A stretch of 64,000 nt of DNA. Source: Casimicrobiaceae bacterium (GTDB lineage Bacteria; Pseudomonadota; Gammaproteobacteria; Burkholderiales; Casimicrobiaceae). Position numbers and translations under genes: made by a program. Each line of letters opens with the position of its first letter. Within the stretch, counting starts at the first letter, position 1. The DNA is taken from positions 186,001 to 250,000 of the forward strand of contig JAPKHK010000005.1 of assembly GCA_026646885.1 (NCBI GenBank), in the 5' to 3' direction. Of the stretch, positions 50,933 through 60,100 are shown in pieces. The notes beneath the pieces were generated by a model. It searched no databases. It worked only from the letters and a program-made list of their open reading frames with translations, and had not been told where the DNA came from.

Positions 50933-51763
50933 CTAGCCCACTTCCTTTCCGCTGATTCGAGCCGGTGCGCTAGCGGGCTCGCGCATTGGTCGCGACTCGC
51001 TGGCTTGGCGCGCTACCAAGCCGTAGCCGCCCGCCATGAATACGGCTCCGGCCGCGATGTTGCCCAGCGTAACCCATATGAGGTTGTGTGCCATGCCGGG
51101 CCAGGAAACGCCCTCGGGATGCGCCCCCAAGAGCGCGATCAGGAAGACGCTCATATTGGCGACGCTGTGCTCATAGCCGCTGGCGATGAAGGCAAATAGA
51201 CACCAGAAGATCGCAACGAACTTAGCGGTATCGCTCGTGGTGCGCGCCGCCATCCAGAGCGCGAGGCACACCAGCCAGTTGCACAACACCGCACGAGCCA
51301 ATAGCTCCGTCGCCGGCGCGTTCATCTTTGCACTGGCCACCTTGAAAAAAAGCGACGCACCCTCCTTGAGCAACACACCCCCACCACCGGCGAGGAAGAG
51401 TCCGGCCAAGATCGACGCGCCTAGCAGATTACCCAGCCAGGACAGCGCCCAAGCATGCAATACCGCTCGACCACCGACGCGACCCTGCAGCCAGCCCAGC
51501 GGCATGACCATGGTGAGACCGGTAAACAACTCTGATCCGGCGAATACCACCAGGGTAAGGGCGATGCCGAAGGACGCCCCCATAACGAGCCTTTGCCAGG
51601 CCGGATCGAGCGTCGCTCCCACACTGAAGATGAGAATGATGCCCAGACCCACATAGCCTCCGGCCATCATCGCACCAACCAGAAACGAAAGAGGAAACTC
51701 TCGCAGCTGCGCGGACTTCTTTTCCGCCGTGGCGGCGAAATGGTTGATCGTCTCGCGATACAC
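50933..51763 (-). CDS. nirC: Formate/nitrite transporter family protein, NirC-like
   Basis: 276 aa, six TM helices of the FNT pentameric channels. The family fingerprints are visible: FAGSELFTGLTMVMPLGWLQG and NWLVCLALWMAARTTSDTAKF, AFIASGYEHSVANMSVF (with the pore His). Lying right after nirD points to nitrite as the substrate. The start is GTG 51763 (VYRETINHFAATAEKK), 16 bases after nirD's stop, since the frame further upstream overlaps nirD. Transport of formate cannot be excluded by sequence. Confidence 0.9.
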   Translation of the reverse strand: MYRETINHFAATAEKKSAQLREFPLSFLVGAMMAGGYVGLGIILIFSVGATLDPAWQRLVMGASFGIALTLVVFAGSELFTGLTMVMPLGWLQGRVGGRAVLHAWALSWLGNLLGASILAGLFLAGGGGVLLKEGASLFFKVASAKMNAPATELLARAVLCNWLVCLALWMAARTTSDTAKFVAIFWCLFAFIASGYEHSVANMSVFLIALLGAHPEGVSWPGMAHNLIWVTLGNIAAGAVFMAGGYGLVARQASESRPMREPASAPARISGKEVG

Positions 51764-51779
51764 CGCCGGCCCCTTGCGC

Positions 51780-52094
51780 TCAGGCGACGAGATTGAGATA
51801 GACCACACCCTTGTCGAGGCGCACACGAAACTTCTTCGCGCAGCCCTGGTCGGGCGCTTGCGCGGCGCCGCTGTCCAGATGCAGGGTGAGGCCATGCAGC
51901 GGACAGCTCACGCGGCGGTCGAAGACGATGCCTTGCGATAGCGGCCCACCTTGGTGCGGACAGTGGTCGGCCAGCGCAAAAAGTTCGTCCTCGGCGTTGC
52001 GAAACACCGCCACATCCCCGCCGGCAGTTTGCACCACCCGCGCGCCCAAACGCGGGATTTCTTCAAGTGGGCAGACTCTCAGCCAGTCGCTCAT
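51780..52094 (-). CDS. nirD: Nitrite reductase (NADH) small subunit
   Basis: 104 aa Rieske-fold protein, partner of NirB. DHCPHQGGPLSQG and SCPLHGLTLHLDSG contain the Cys-His pairs CPH and CPLH, so a [2Fe-2S] cluster may still form; E. coli NirD lacks them. It overlaps the end of nirB by 32 bases with its own frame. ATG 52094 starts MSDWLRVCPLEEI, the usual N-terminus. Confidence 0.92.
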   Translation of the reverse strand: MSDWLRVCPLEEIPRLGARVVQTAGGDVAVFRNAEDELFALADHCPHQGGPLSQGIVFDRRVSCPLHGLTLHLDSGAAQAPDQGCAKKFRVRLDKGVVYLNLVA

Positions 52095-54555
52095 GACCAG
52101 TTCCTTCGGGTTGCGGGGAATCGATTGACAGCGCTTGAAACTCACCGCTCCCCGCGCGCACACTCTCGGCCCAGGGGTCGGGCAGTTCGCGCAAGGCATC
52201 CAGCAAGCGCGCGTAAAGCGCCTGTCGGCTGGAGGCATCACCGACCACGCGCGCTTTGACGTAATCCAGCCCTGCGCGCTGCACCCAATGCACACTGCGA
52301 TCGAGGTAACGCGCCTCCTCACGGTAGAGTTGCAGAAACGCACCGCTGTATTGAAGCACTTCCTCGGCCGTCTTTACCTTGGCGAGGAACTGTGCCACCT
52401 CGGCTTTTATGCCCCCGTTGCCGGCGACGTAAATCTCCCATCCTGAATCCACGCCGACCACGCCGACATCCTTGATGGTCGCCTCGGCGCAATTACGTGG
52501 GCATCCCGAAACGGCAAGCTTCACTTTGTGCGGAGCCCACATGCGGTCGAGTTCATGTTCTAGGCGTATCCCCAGGGCGGTGGAATCCTGCACGCCAAAG
52601 CGGCACCATTGCGAGCCCACGCATGTTTTCACGGTGCGTATCGACTTGCCGTAGGCAAAACCTGAAGGCATATCGAGCTCGGCCCAAACCTTGGGCAGAT
52701 CGCACTTCTTCACACCCAGGAGGTCGATGCGCTGGCCGCCGGTGATCTTCACCGTGGGCACGGCGTACTTCTGCGCCACCTCGGCAATGCGCTTGAGTTG
52801 CGCCGGCGTGGTTACGCCACCATGGATGCGCGGCACGACCGAAAAACTGCCGTCCCTCTGAATATTGGCATGGGCGCGCTCATTGATGAGACGCGACTGC
52901 CCGTCGTCCTGGTATTCCCGCGGCCAGGCGCAGAGAAGGTAATAGTTGAGCGCTGGTCGACAAGAGGCGCAGCCGTTGGGCGTGCGCCACTCCAAGAAAC
53001 GCATGGCCTCGGGAATGGAAAGGAGGCGGTTTTCACGAATGGCGCGGCGAACGTCTTCATGCGTGTAATCGGTGCAGCGGCACATCGGCTTTTCCGAAGC
53101 AGCCACCGGTTGGTACGCACCACCCACCACCGAGGCGAGGATTTGTTCCACCAATCCACTGCAGGAACCACACGACGAGGAAGCCTTGGTGTGCTGACGC
53201 ACTTCGTCCAGGGTGAAGATGCCCTTCTCTTTGATGGCCTTGACGATCGTGCCTTTGCATACGCCATTGCAGCCGCACACCTCGAAATCGTCGGGCAGCT
53301 CCGCGGCGCGGTTCTTGCCCTGGTGTCCGGTAGTGCCTAGACCCGACTGGCCGAACATCAGGCGGTCACGCAATTCGGCAACGGACTTGCCCTCTTTCAG
53401 CAATTGCAAGTACCAGCTCGAATCGACCGTGTCGCCGACCAGCACCGCGCCCACGAGCTTGTTCTCTTGGAGCACCAGCTTCTTGTAAACGCCGGCTTTC
53501 TTGTCGAGCAGAACGATTTCGTCGGTGTCGGCGCCGCCCAGGAAATTCCCTGCCGAGAACACATCGACACCGGTGACCTTGAGCTTGGTGGATAGCGTGG
53601 AGCCGCGGTAACGGGCGATGCCAAATTCGGCAAGGTGGTTCGCACCGACCTTTGCCTGCTCGAAGAGCGGAGCGACGAGACCATAGGCGACCCCACGGTG
53701 CGACACGCACTCGCCTACCGCATAGATGCGCGGGTCGAAAGTCATCATGGTGTCGTCAACCACGACGCCGCGATCACAGTGCAGACCCGCCTCCCGGGCC
53801 AGGGTGTCGTTGGGTCGGATACCCACGGCCATCACCACCAGTTCGGCCGGGATCTGGCTGCCATCGGCGAGGCGCACGCCGGACACGCGCGCTGCGGGAT
53901 TCTCAGACTCGGCGAGAAGCGCCTGCGTCGCCGCCGCCAAGCGAAACTTCAACCCACGCTGTTCGAGTGAGCGCTGCAAAAGTGCCGCAGCAGTCGCGTC
54001 GAGCTGCCGCTCCATCAACCAAGGGGCCAAATGCAACACGGTCACCGCCATGCCGCGCGCCTGTAAACCGTTGGCCGCTTCCAACCCCAGCAAGCCGCCG
54101 CCGATCACTACCGCATGCCGGTACTTCGCCGCAGCCGCAATCATCGCTTCAGTGTCGGCGATGTCGCGGTACCCCAGCACACCGGGCAAATTCGCGCCGG
54201 AAACGGGCAACCGTATCGGCGTCGAACCCGTTGCGAGCAGCAGGCGATCATACCGGGCGACCGTGCCATCCGCGGCATGGACTTCTCGGGCCCGGCGATC
54301 GATGCGCACCACCGGGTTTCCCAGGTGGAGCCGGATGCCTCGCTCGTGGTACCAGGTGCGATCGTTGAGGATGATTTCTTCGAAGCGTTGCTCCCCTGCC
54401 AGCACGGGCGAGAGAAGAATACGGTTGTAGTTGGGTACCGCCTCCGACCCGAAAACGGTGATCTCATAGAGGTCGGGAGCAAGCTTGAGCAGTTCTTCCA
54501 GCGTGCGCACTCCAGCCATGCCATTGCCTACCATCACCAACTTCAGTTTGCACAT
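52063..54555 (-). CDS. nirB: Nitrite reductase (NADH) large subunit, siroheme enzyme
   Basis: 830 aa; reduces nitrite to ammonia in the cytoplasm with NAD(P)H. Order: FAD/NAD domains (LKLVMVGNGMAG at residue 3 on, VVIGGGLLGLEAANGL), BFD-like [2Fe-2S] domain (CGCNGVCKGTIVKA, SCGSCSG), ferredoxin-like half, and the siroheme/4Fe-4S half with CVGSQWCRFG and SGCPRNCAEA cysteines. ATG 54555 has GGAG six bases upstream and lies 22 bases after the predicted sigma54 start; ATG 54567 would have no ribosome site. Siroheme may come via the CbiX-like chelatase at 16033. With nirD and nirC it forms a nitrite uptake and reduction operon. Confidence 0.95.
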   Translation of the reverse strand: MCKLKLVMVGNGMAGVRTLEELLKLAPDLYEITVFGSEAVPNYNRILLSPVLAGEQRFEEIILNDRTWYHERGIRLHLGNPVVRIDRRAREVHAADGTVARYDRLLLATGSTPIRLPVSGANLPGVLGYRDIADTEAMIAAAAKYRHAVVIGGGLLGLEAANGLQARGMAVTVLHLAPWLMERQLDATAAALLQRSLEQRGLKFRLAAATQALLAESENPAARVSGVRLADGSQIPAELVVMAVGIRPNDTLAREAGLHCDRGVVVDDTMMTFDPRIYAVGECVSHRGVAYGLVAPLFEQAKVGANHLAEFGIARYRGSTLSTKLKVTGVDVFSAGNFLGGADTDEIVLLDKKAGVYKKLVLQENKLVGAVLVGDTVDSSWYLQLLKEGKSVAELRDRLMFGQSGLGTTGHQGKNRAAELPDDFEVCGCNGVCKGTIVKAIKEKGIFTLDEVRQHTKASSSCGSCSGLVEQILASVVGGAYQPVAASEKPMCRCTDYTHEDVRRAIRENRLLSIPEAMRFLEWRTPNGCASCRPALNYYLLCAWPREYQDDGQSRLINERAHANIQRDGSFSVVPRIHGGVTTPAQLKRIAEVAQKYAVPTVKITGGQRIDLLGVKKCDLPKVWAELDMPSGFAYGKSIRTVKTCVGSQWCRFGVQDSTALGIRLEHELDRMWAPHKVKLAVSGCPRNCAEATIKDVGVVGVDSGWEIYVAGNGGIKAEVAQFLAKVKTAEEVLQYSGAFLQLYREEARYLDRSVHWVQRAGLDYVKARVVGDASSRQALYARLLDALRELPDPWAESVRAGSGEFQALSIDSPQPEGTGHERLAESLPT

Positions 54556-54587
54556 GCGCTGCTCCATGTCGTACTGTTCCAAGATAT

Positions 54588-54603
54588 TGCAAGCGCAATG
54601 CCA
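54588..54603 (-). promoter_or_regulatory. Sigma54 (-24/-12) promoter of nirB
   Basis: Minus strand reads TGGCATTGCGCTTGCA: GG and GC doublets at exact spacing, one mismatch (T for C) from TGGCAC-N5-TTGCA. Predicted start near 54577. TGCAC half-sites of NtrC type occur upstream (about 54684 and 54714), but no complete palindrome. Confidence 0.72.
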
Positions 54604-54790
54604 GGTACCGCGACGACCGTCCAGGGACGTTGCGTGGCGCGGGTTTCAGCGGCGTGTTCGCACAGGCATGACCGGCCGCCCCATGCACTGGAAACGGGAG
54701 TCGAGCCGCATCATGCACCAGGACGGAACAGACAGTTTTTTAAGATGCCGCGCCTACAATGCGCGCGGCGTGAGCCCGAGGCGAAGCCTT

Positions 54791-55177
54791 TCAGGCGACC
54801 TGACGATTGGCGAGACTCTCGGCTTGGCGGCAAATCTCGGGCCACAAGACATCGAAATCGGCCCGGGAATAGGCTTGCTGCGGCATCTTCTTGACGCCCA
54901 GTTCGGCTAGCACCAAATGAATGGTGGGTGAAACTTGGCGCTGCGCGAGACAGGCCTTTACGCAAGCAAGATGGCAGCCATCCAAGGCGAGAACGGGACG
55001 CCCCGAGCGGGCAAGACGCACCAACGGCGCGACGTCGCCGCCTACTCCGACGATACACGACATCTCCGCCCGGCCGGCGCGGCTCAGGGCCAGCGCCAGC
55101 GCATTGGCGAGCTGGGCAGCACCGGAACAGCCAGAGCAGGAGTAGACCAGGGGATAAGTTGCAGAGGATTGATTCAT
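54791..55177 (-). CDS. DGC-domain putative zinc-binding protein
   Basis: 128 aa, family of unknown function named for its Asp-Gly-Cys motif. N-terminal YSCSGCSGAAQLANALA and ALDGCHLACVKACL give a cluster of at least five Cys and one His, fitting metal binding. No signal peptide. It lies upstream of nirB on the same strand (223-base gap with nirB's own promoter), and is divergent from a DUF2249/CDF/FmdE-like cluster. Shared control of both directions is likely, since the gap between them holds palindromic sites. Function cannot be assigned. Confidence 0.8.
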   Translation of the reverse strand: MNQSSATYPLVYSCSGCSGAAQLANALALALSRAGRAEMSCIVGVGGDVAPLVRLARSGRPVLALDGCHLACVKACLAQRQVSPTIHLVLAELGVKKMPQQAYSRADFDVLWPEICRQAESLANRQVA

Positions 55178-55201
55178 CGTGGACGCCTCGCGTTGACCCT
55201 A

Positions 55202-55223
55202 TTGTAAGTGAGGTAGGTTACAA
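55202..55223. promoter_or_regulatory. Inverted repeat TTGTAA-N10-TTACAA in the DGC/DUF2249 gap
   Basis: Two perfect 6-bp arms with 10 bases between, 25-46 bases upstream of the DGC start. A minus-strand TACAAT (-10-like, 55201-55206) overlaps one arm, so a bound regulator could block or switch the DGC promoter. Confidence 0.45.
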
Positions 55224-55258
55224 CTTGACGAAGCGCACTACGGCACGGGCGATCAATC

Positions 55259-55272
55259 TTGACTCAAATCAC
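55259..55272. promoter_or_regulatory. FNR/Anr-like box between the DGC and DUF2249 genes
   Basis: TTGAC-TCAA-ATCAC: 8 of 10 matches to TTGAT-N4-ATCAA. Its centre is about 71 bases upstream of the transcript start implied by TACAAT on the minus strand. Anaerobic control would suit nitrite-linked genes, but two mismatches keep this tentative. Confidence 0.35.
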
Positions 55273-55356
55273 GGCGGCAACCGCACCGCGGTGCCACACT
55301 AGCGCCTATTCTAGCGGTCCGATTATTTGGATCGTTCCAACAGCGCGAGGTTATTC

Positions 55357-55614
55357 ATGTCGCATCCGCATCTGCATATCCTGCCCGATCAGATTTATCC
55401 CTTCGACGCGCGCGGCATCGCCAAGCGCTTTCGCCACGCGGCGATTTTCGGCGCGTTGGATGCGCTGCATCCCGGCGAAACCATGCGCTTCGTCAACGAT
55501 CACGACCCCTTGCCGCTCCTGCAGCAATTGCAGATGCGCTACGGCGAGATGGTGGAAATCAATTATGTCGAGCGCGGCCCACAGGGCGTGGTCATCGACT
55601 TCATCCGCCGCTAA
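55357..55614 (+). CDS. DUF2249-domain protein
   Basis: 85 aa, small cytosolic alpha/beta protein. SHPHLHILPDQIYPFDARGIAKRF, LHPGETMRFVNDHDPLPLLQQL and VEINYVERGPQGVVIDFIRR match the DUF2249 pattern, including the conserved NDHDP. The family resembles TusA-like folds and is often found with denitrification or hemerythrin proteins. Here it leads an operon with a CDF transporter. An AT-rich TATTCT lies about 45 bases upstream. Confidence 0.82.
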   Translation: MSHPHLHILPDQIYPFDARGIAKRFRHAAIFGALDALHPGETMRFVNDHDPLPLLQQLQMRYGEMVEINYVERGPQGVVIDFIRR

Positions 55615-55653
55615 GCGCTTCGTCACGCCAATCACCCGGCGGGGGCGCCAGCG

Positions 55654-56538
55654 GTGAGCCCGTTGCGCCGCATGGCCTGGCTGTCCATCGTCACTTCGCT
55701 GGTGACCCTGGGGCTCAAGCTCACTGCTGCCTACATCACGGTCTCGGTCAGCCTGCTCTCCGATGCCTTGGAAGGGTTCGTGAATCTGGCGGCGGGCGCG
55801 ATGGCGCTCGCTGCGGTCACCATCGCCGAACGGCCCGCGGACGACAACCACGCCTACGGGCACGACAAGGTCGAGTACTTTTCCAGTGGCGTGGAAGGCG
55901 CGCTGATTCTCGTCGCTGCGCTGCTGATCGTGGCGGCTGCGGCAAAACGGTTCATCGATCCGGTGCCACTCACCGCCTTGGGCCCCGGCTTGTTGGTAGC
56001 GGTGCTGGCGGCCTGCGCCAACCTCGCCACGGCAAGCGTGATGCTGCGCACTGCCAAACAGCACGACAGCCTCGCCATCGAGGCCGATGCTCGGCATCTC
56101 CTGACTGATGTCTGGACGACCGTAGGCGTGGTTGTCGGGTTGCTGGTGGTGCTGATCGCACCGCAATGGGCGCTGCTCGATCCCATCATTGCCGTTCTCG
56201 TCGCCATACACATCTTATGGACCGGTTTGGCGCTGCTACGCCGCGCCGTGGACGGACTCATGGACGCATCCCTTCCCGCCGAAGAAACGGCGCAGGCGGA
56301 ACAGCTCATCCGTGCCCATCTGCCGCCGGGGGCACATTTCCATGCCTTGCGCACCCGCAAGTCCGGCGCCCGGCGCTTCCTGGACTTCCATCTGCTGGTG
56401 CCCGGGCAGGTGCCAGTGGCCGAGGCTCACGCCGCCTGCGACCGCATCGAGACGGCCCTGCGGTCCGGGTTGGGAAACGCCTCCATCACCATCCACGTCG
56501 AGCCCAGCGAAAACCACCGGCCGCATCCTGGAGATTGA
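55654..56538 (+). CDS. Cation diffusion facilitator (CDF) metal exporter
   Basis: 294 aa, six TM helices plus a C-terminal cytoplasmic domain. TM2 has LLSDALEGFVNLAAG and TM5 has EADARHLLTDVWTTVG, the metal-binding segments; the SDALE variant differs from the DxxxD of zinc FieF/YiiP. GHDKVEYFSSGVEGALI is the conserved inter-helix loop. It moves divalent metal (Zn, Fe, Mn or Co) out in exchange for protons; the ion cannot be told. GTG start, 39 bases after DUF2249. The next gene starts one base after its stop. Confidence 0.9.
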   Translation: MSPLRRMAWLSIVTSLVTLGLKLTAAYITVSVSLLSDALEGFVNLAAGAMALAAVTIAERPADDNHAYGHDKVEYFSSGVEGALILVAALLIVAAAAKRFIDPVPLTALGPGLLVAVLAACANLATASVMLRTAKQHDSLAIEADARHLLTDVWTTVGVVVGLLVVLIAPQWALLDPIIAVLVAIHILWTGLALLRRAVDGLMDASLPAEETAQAEQLIRAHLPPGAHFHALRTRKSGARRFLDFHLLVPGQVPVAEAHAACDRIETALRSGLGNASITIHVEPSENHRPHPGD

Positions 56539-56539
56539 C

Positions 56540-57148
56540 ATGAGCTTTCCCGCGTTTTTCGAACAAGCACCCACCCTCACCTTGCGCGACCCGCTCGCTG
56601 ATTTCCTGGGCGCGGCGGCGGGCGGCGTCATCACCTACACCTACGCCGACGCGGTGCGGCTCGCCGGGCACTCCTGCCCCACCGTGGCGGGTGCGTACCT
56701 GGCTACACGCCGGGCATTGCAGGCACTCTATCTGGGCGGCCTGCCGGAGCGCGGGCGGGTGCGCGTGGAATTCGCGGAAAGCGCGACCCAGGGCGTCACT
56801 GGCGTGATGGCGAGCATCGCCCGTCTACTGACCGGCGCCACCGGAGAAGATGGCTTCAAGGGTATCGGCGGGCGCTTCGATCGGCGTTTTCTGCTCGAAT
56901 TCGCTGCGGACATCGAAGGCGAGATGCGCTTCACTCGCTGCGACAACAACGCGGCGGTCGACGTCACCCTCGAACTGGCTCGCGTGCCCGCCGACCCGGC
57001 CATGCTGCCGCTCCTGCAGCGCGCCGCGCAGCAGGCGGCCAGCTCCGAAGAGGCACGCGAATTCGCGCGGCTTTGGCAGGACCGCGTGCGGCGCATCCTG
57101 CTCGAACATGCAGACGATGCCGACATGATTCGGGTGGCGACCGTCTGA
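56540..57148 (+). CDS. FmdE-like protein with GHSCP motif
   Basis: 202 aa, function unknown. TYADAVRLAGHSCPTVAGAYLA resembles the start of the FmdE domain (subunit E of formylmethanofuran dehydrogenase), whose GHxCPG motif binds metal; here Thr replaces the usual Gly. No methanofuran enzymes are nearby, so only the fold can be inferred. It starts one base after the CDF gene, so the two are tightly coupled, hinting at metal handling. The C-terminal third is helical and Ala/Arg-rich. Confidence 0.72.
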   Translation: MSFPAFFEQAPTLTLRDPLADFLGAAAGGVITYTYADAVRLAGHSCPTVAGAYLATRRALQALYLGGLPERGRVRVEFAESATQGVTGVMASIARLLTGATGEDGFKGIGGRFDRRFLLEFAADIEGEMRFTRCDNNAAVDVTLELARVPADPAMLPLLQRAAQQAASSEEAREFARLWQDRVRRILLEHADDADMIRVATV

Positions 57149-57188
57149 TCCGACCAGCGCGTGCCACAAACGGCGTTCCCGGCACCCG

Positions 57189-60100
57189 CTACTGGCTGCG
57201 CTCCGCCAAGAATGGTTTGAGGGCGGCCCCTGTATGTGAAGCACGCACTTTCGCGACCTTCTCCGGCGGCCCTTGGGCGACCAGCCGACCGCCCGCCGCA
57301 CCGCCTTCGGGGCCGAGGTCAATGATCCAATCGGCATCGGCCATGACGTCGAGGTGATGCTCGACCAGCACCACGCTGTTGCCCGCGTCGACCAGTCGAT
57401 GCAAGGCGCGCAAGAGTTTTTCGACGTCGGCCAGATGCAGACCCACGGTGGGCTCGTCGAGCACGTAGAGGGTATGGCCCTGGCGCAGCGCCGCGCCGCG
57501 CGCCCCTGGCCGGTCGCGCGCTGGTCGCGCCTTAGCGAGCTCGGTCACGAGCTTGAGGCGCTGCGCTTCGCCCCCTGAGAGCGTGGGGCTGGCCTGCCCC
57601 AGCGTGAGATAGCCCAGACCCACGTCCTGCAAAATTTGCAAGGCATGCTGGATCTTGGGATGGGCCGAGAAGAATGCCAATGCGTCATCGACGCAGAGCG
57701 CCAGAACCTCGCCGATGTTCTTGCCCTTCCAGGTGACGGCCAGCGTTTCGGCATCGAAGCGCTGACCACGACAAACCTCGCAGGGGACTTTCACATCGGG
57801 CAGGAAGCTCATCTCCACTTTCTGCACTCCCTGCCCTTCGCAGGCAGGGCAGCGCCCGCCTCCAACCCCTTTGGCACCATGCTTGGCGGCCGGTTTGCCG
57901 CCGACATTGAAGGAGAATCGCGAGGCCGTATAGCCCCGCAAGCGAGCCTCTTGGGTGTCCGCGAAGAGGCGTCGAATGTCGTCCCAGAAACCGACATAGG
58001 TGGCTGGGCAGGAGCGCGGCGTCTTGCCGATGGGTGTCTGATCCACTTCGAGCACGCGGCTGAGCGCTTCCCACCCGACGATTTCGGCGCATCCCAGCCA
58101 GGGCATTGCTTTCTTCTTGCGCTCCGCCGCCAGGCGCAGCGCCAGATTGTCGTGCAGCACTTCGCGGGCGAGCGTCGATTTGCCCGAACCAGAAACGCCG
58201 GTGATCACCACCAACCGCCGCAGCGGAAAGCTCACCTCGAGGTGCCGCAAGTTGTGCAGCGCGGCCTGGGCGACATGCAGTCGCGGTGTGTCGCGGCCAA
58301 CGGCCCGACGCGGCGCCAGAGGATGCCGCAGCGGCCGCGCCAGCAGCGCTCCGGTGAGCGAAGCAGGGTTGCCCATCAAGGCACGAGCGTCGCCTTCGCC
58401 TACCACTTCGCCGCCGCGCGTGCCAGCCCCGGGTCCAAGGTCGATGACGTGATCAGCGGCGCGAATGGTATCTTCGTCGTGTTCGACCACGATCAAGGTA
58501 TTGCCCTTGGCCGCTAAACGCGCCAGGGTTTGGAGGAGCAGGCGATTATCGCGCGGATGCAGGCCGATGGTCGGCTCATCGAGAATGTAGCAGACGCCTT
58601 GCAGATTCGAGCCCAGCTGCGCAGCGAGACGAATGCGCTGCGCCTCGCCGCCCGAGAGCGTGGGCGCGGCACGGTCCAGGCTGAGATAACCCAGGCCAAC
58701 CTCGCGAAGGAAGGCGAGGCGATGGCGAATCTCGGGCAAGAGGTCGCGCGCGATCGCCGCCTCTCGGCCACTGAGCTTCAGGCCGGCGAAGACCGCCTCG
58801 GCCTCCAGCACGGGCAAGGCGCACAGATCGGCAATCGACCGCTCGCCAAAGCGCACCGCCAGGGCCGTCGCGTTCAGCCTCTTGCCGGCGCAGTCCGGAC
58901 AGTCCTGCGCCTCGCCTTCGAACCACTCGTTCCACCAAATTTCCTCGCCGCTCTGCGCCTCGTCGAAACCTTCGATGGCGAGCCCGGTGCCAAAACAGGT
59001 CTCGCACCAGCCGTGCTTGGAGTTGTAGGAAAAGAGACGCGGATCAGGCTCCGGGAAACTCTTGCCACAACAGGGGCAAGCGCGCTTGGTGGAAAAACTC
59101 ACCGCCACACGCGCCCCTACCGGCAACACTTGCAGCACGCCCTTGCCATGATCCAGCGCGCTGGCGATGCCTGCGCGCAGCGCCTTCTCGGTGCGCGCCG
59201 AAACCGCCAGGGTGGCCACCGGCAATTCGATGTTGTGCTCCGAGAAACGCGCCAGACGCGGCCATTTGCCGGTGGGCAGCAGTTCGCCGTCCACTCGCAA
59301 GTGCGGAAAGCCCTTGTTCTTCGCCCACTTGGCCAAATCGGTGTAGAGGCCTTTGCGACTCACCACCAAGGGCGCAAGAAGCTGCACGCTCTTGCCTTTC
59401 CATTCGGCCAGGATGCGCGCGGCGATGGCCTCGGGTGTCTGCGGTTCGATCGGTACCGCGCACTCCGGACAAAATTGCGTGCCAAGCTTCACGTAGATCA
59501 GACGCAAGAAATGATAAATCTCGGTGAGCGTGGCCACCGTGCTCTTGCGCCCGCCGCGGCTCACGCGCTGCTCTATGGCCACGGTGGGAGGAATGCCATG
59601 TATGGCGTCGACGTCCGGTCGCCCTGCCGGCTGCACGAACTGGCGCGCATAGGCATTGAGGCTCTCCAGATAGCGCCGCTGCCCCTCGGCGAAGAGAATG
59701 TCGAAAGCGAGTGTCGACTTGCCGGAGCCGGATACGCCGGTGATGACGGTAAAACGATCGAGCGGTAGCTCGAGGTCGATATTCTTGAGATTGTGTTCGC
59801 GGGCGTGGTGAATGCTGATCGCCTGCGGCCGCGGTCCCATGGCGGCGAATCCGGCGCGCGCCCGGGGCGCGACGTCGCTGGCCATCGCCCCCCCGCCGGT
59901 CGTGCCGGCAAGACTTTCGCGCAAAGCTACCGCCGTATATGAGCGCGGGTGCCGGAGCAGTGCTTCGACCGGGCCAGCGAACACGAGCTCCCCGCCGCCT
60001 TCGCCACCCTCAGGCCCGAGGTCGACGATCCAGTCTGCTGCGGCAATGACCTCGAGGTTATGTTCAATGACGATCAGCGAATGCCCGGCGCCGATCAATC

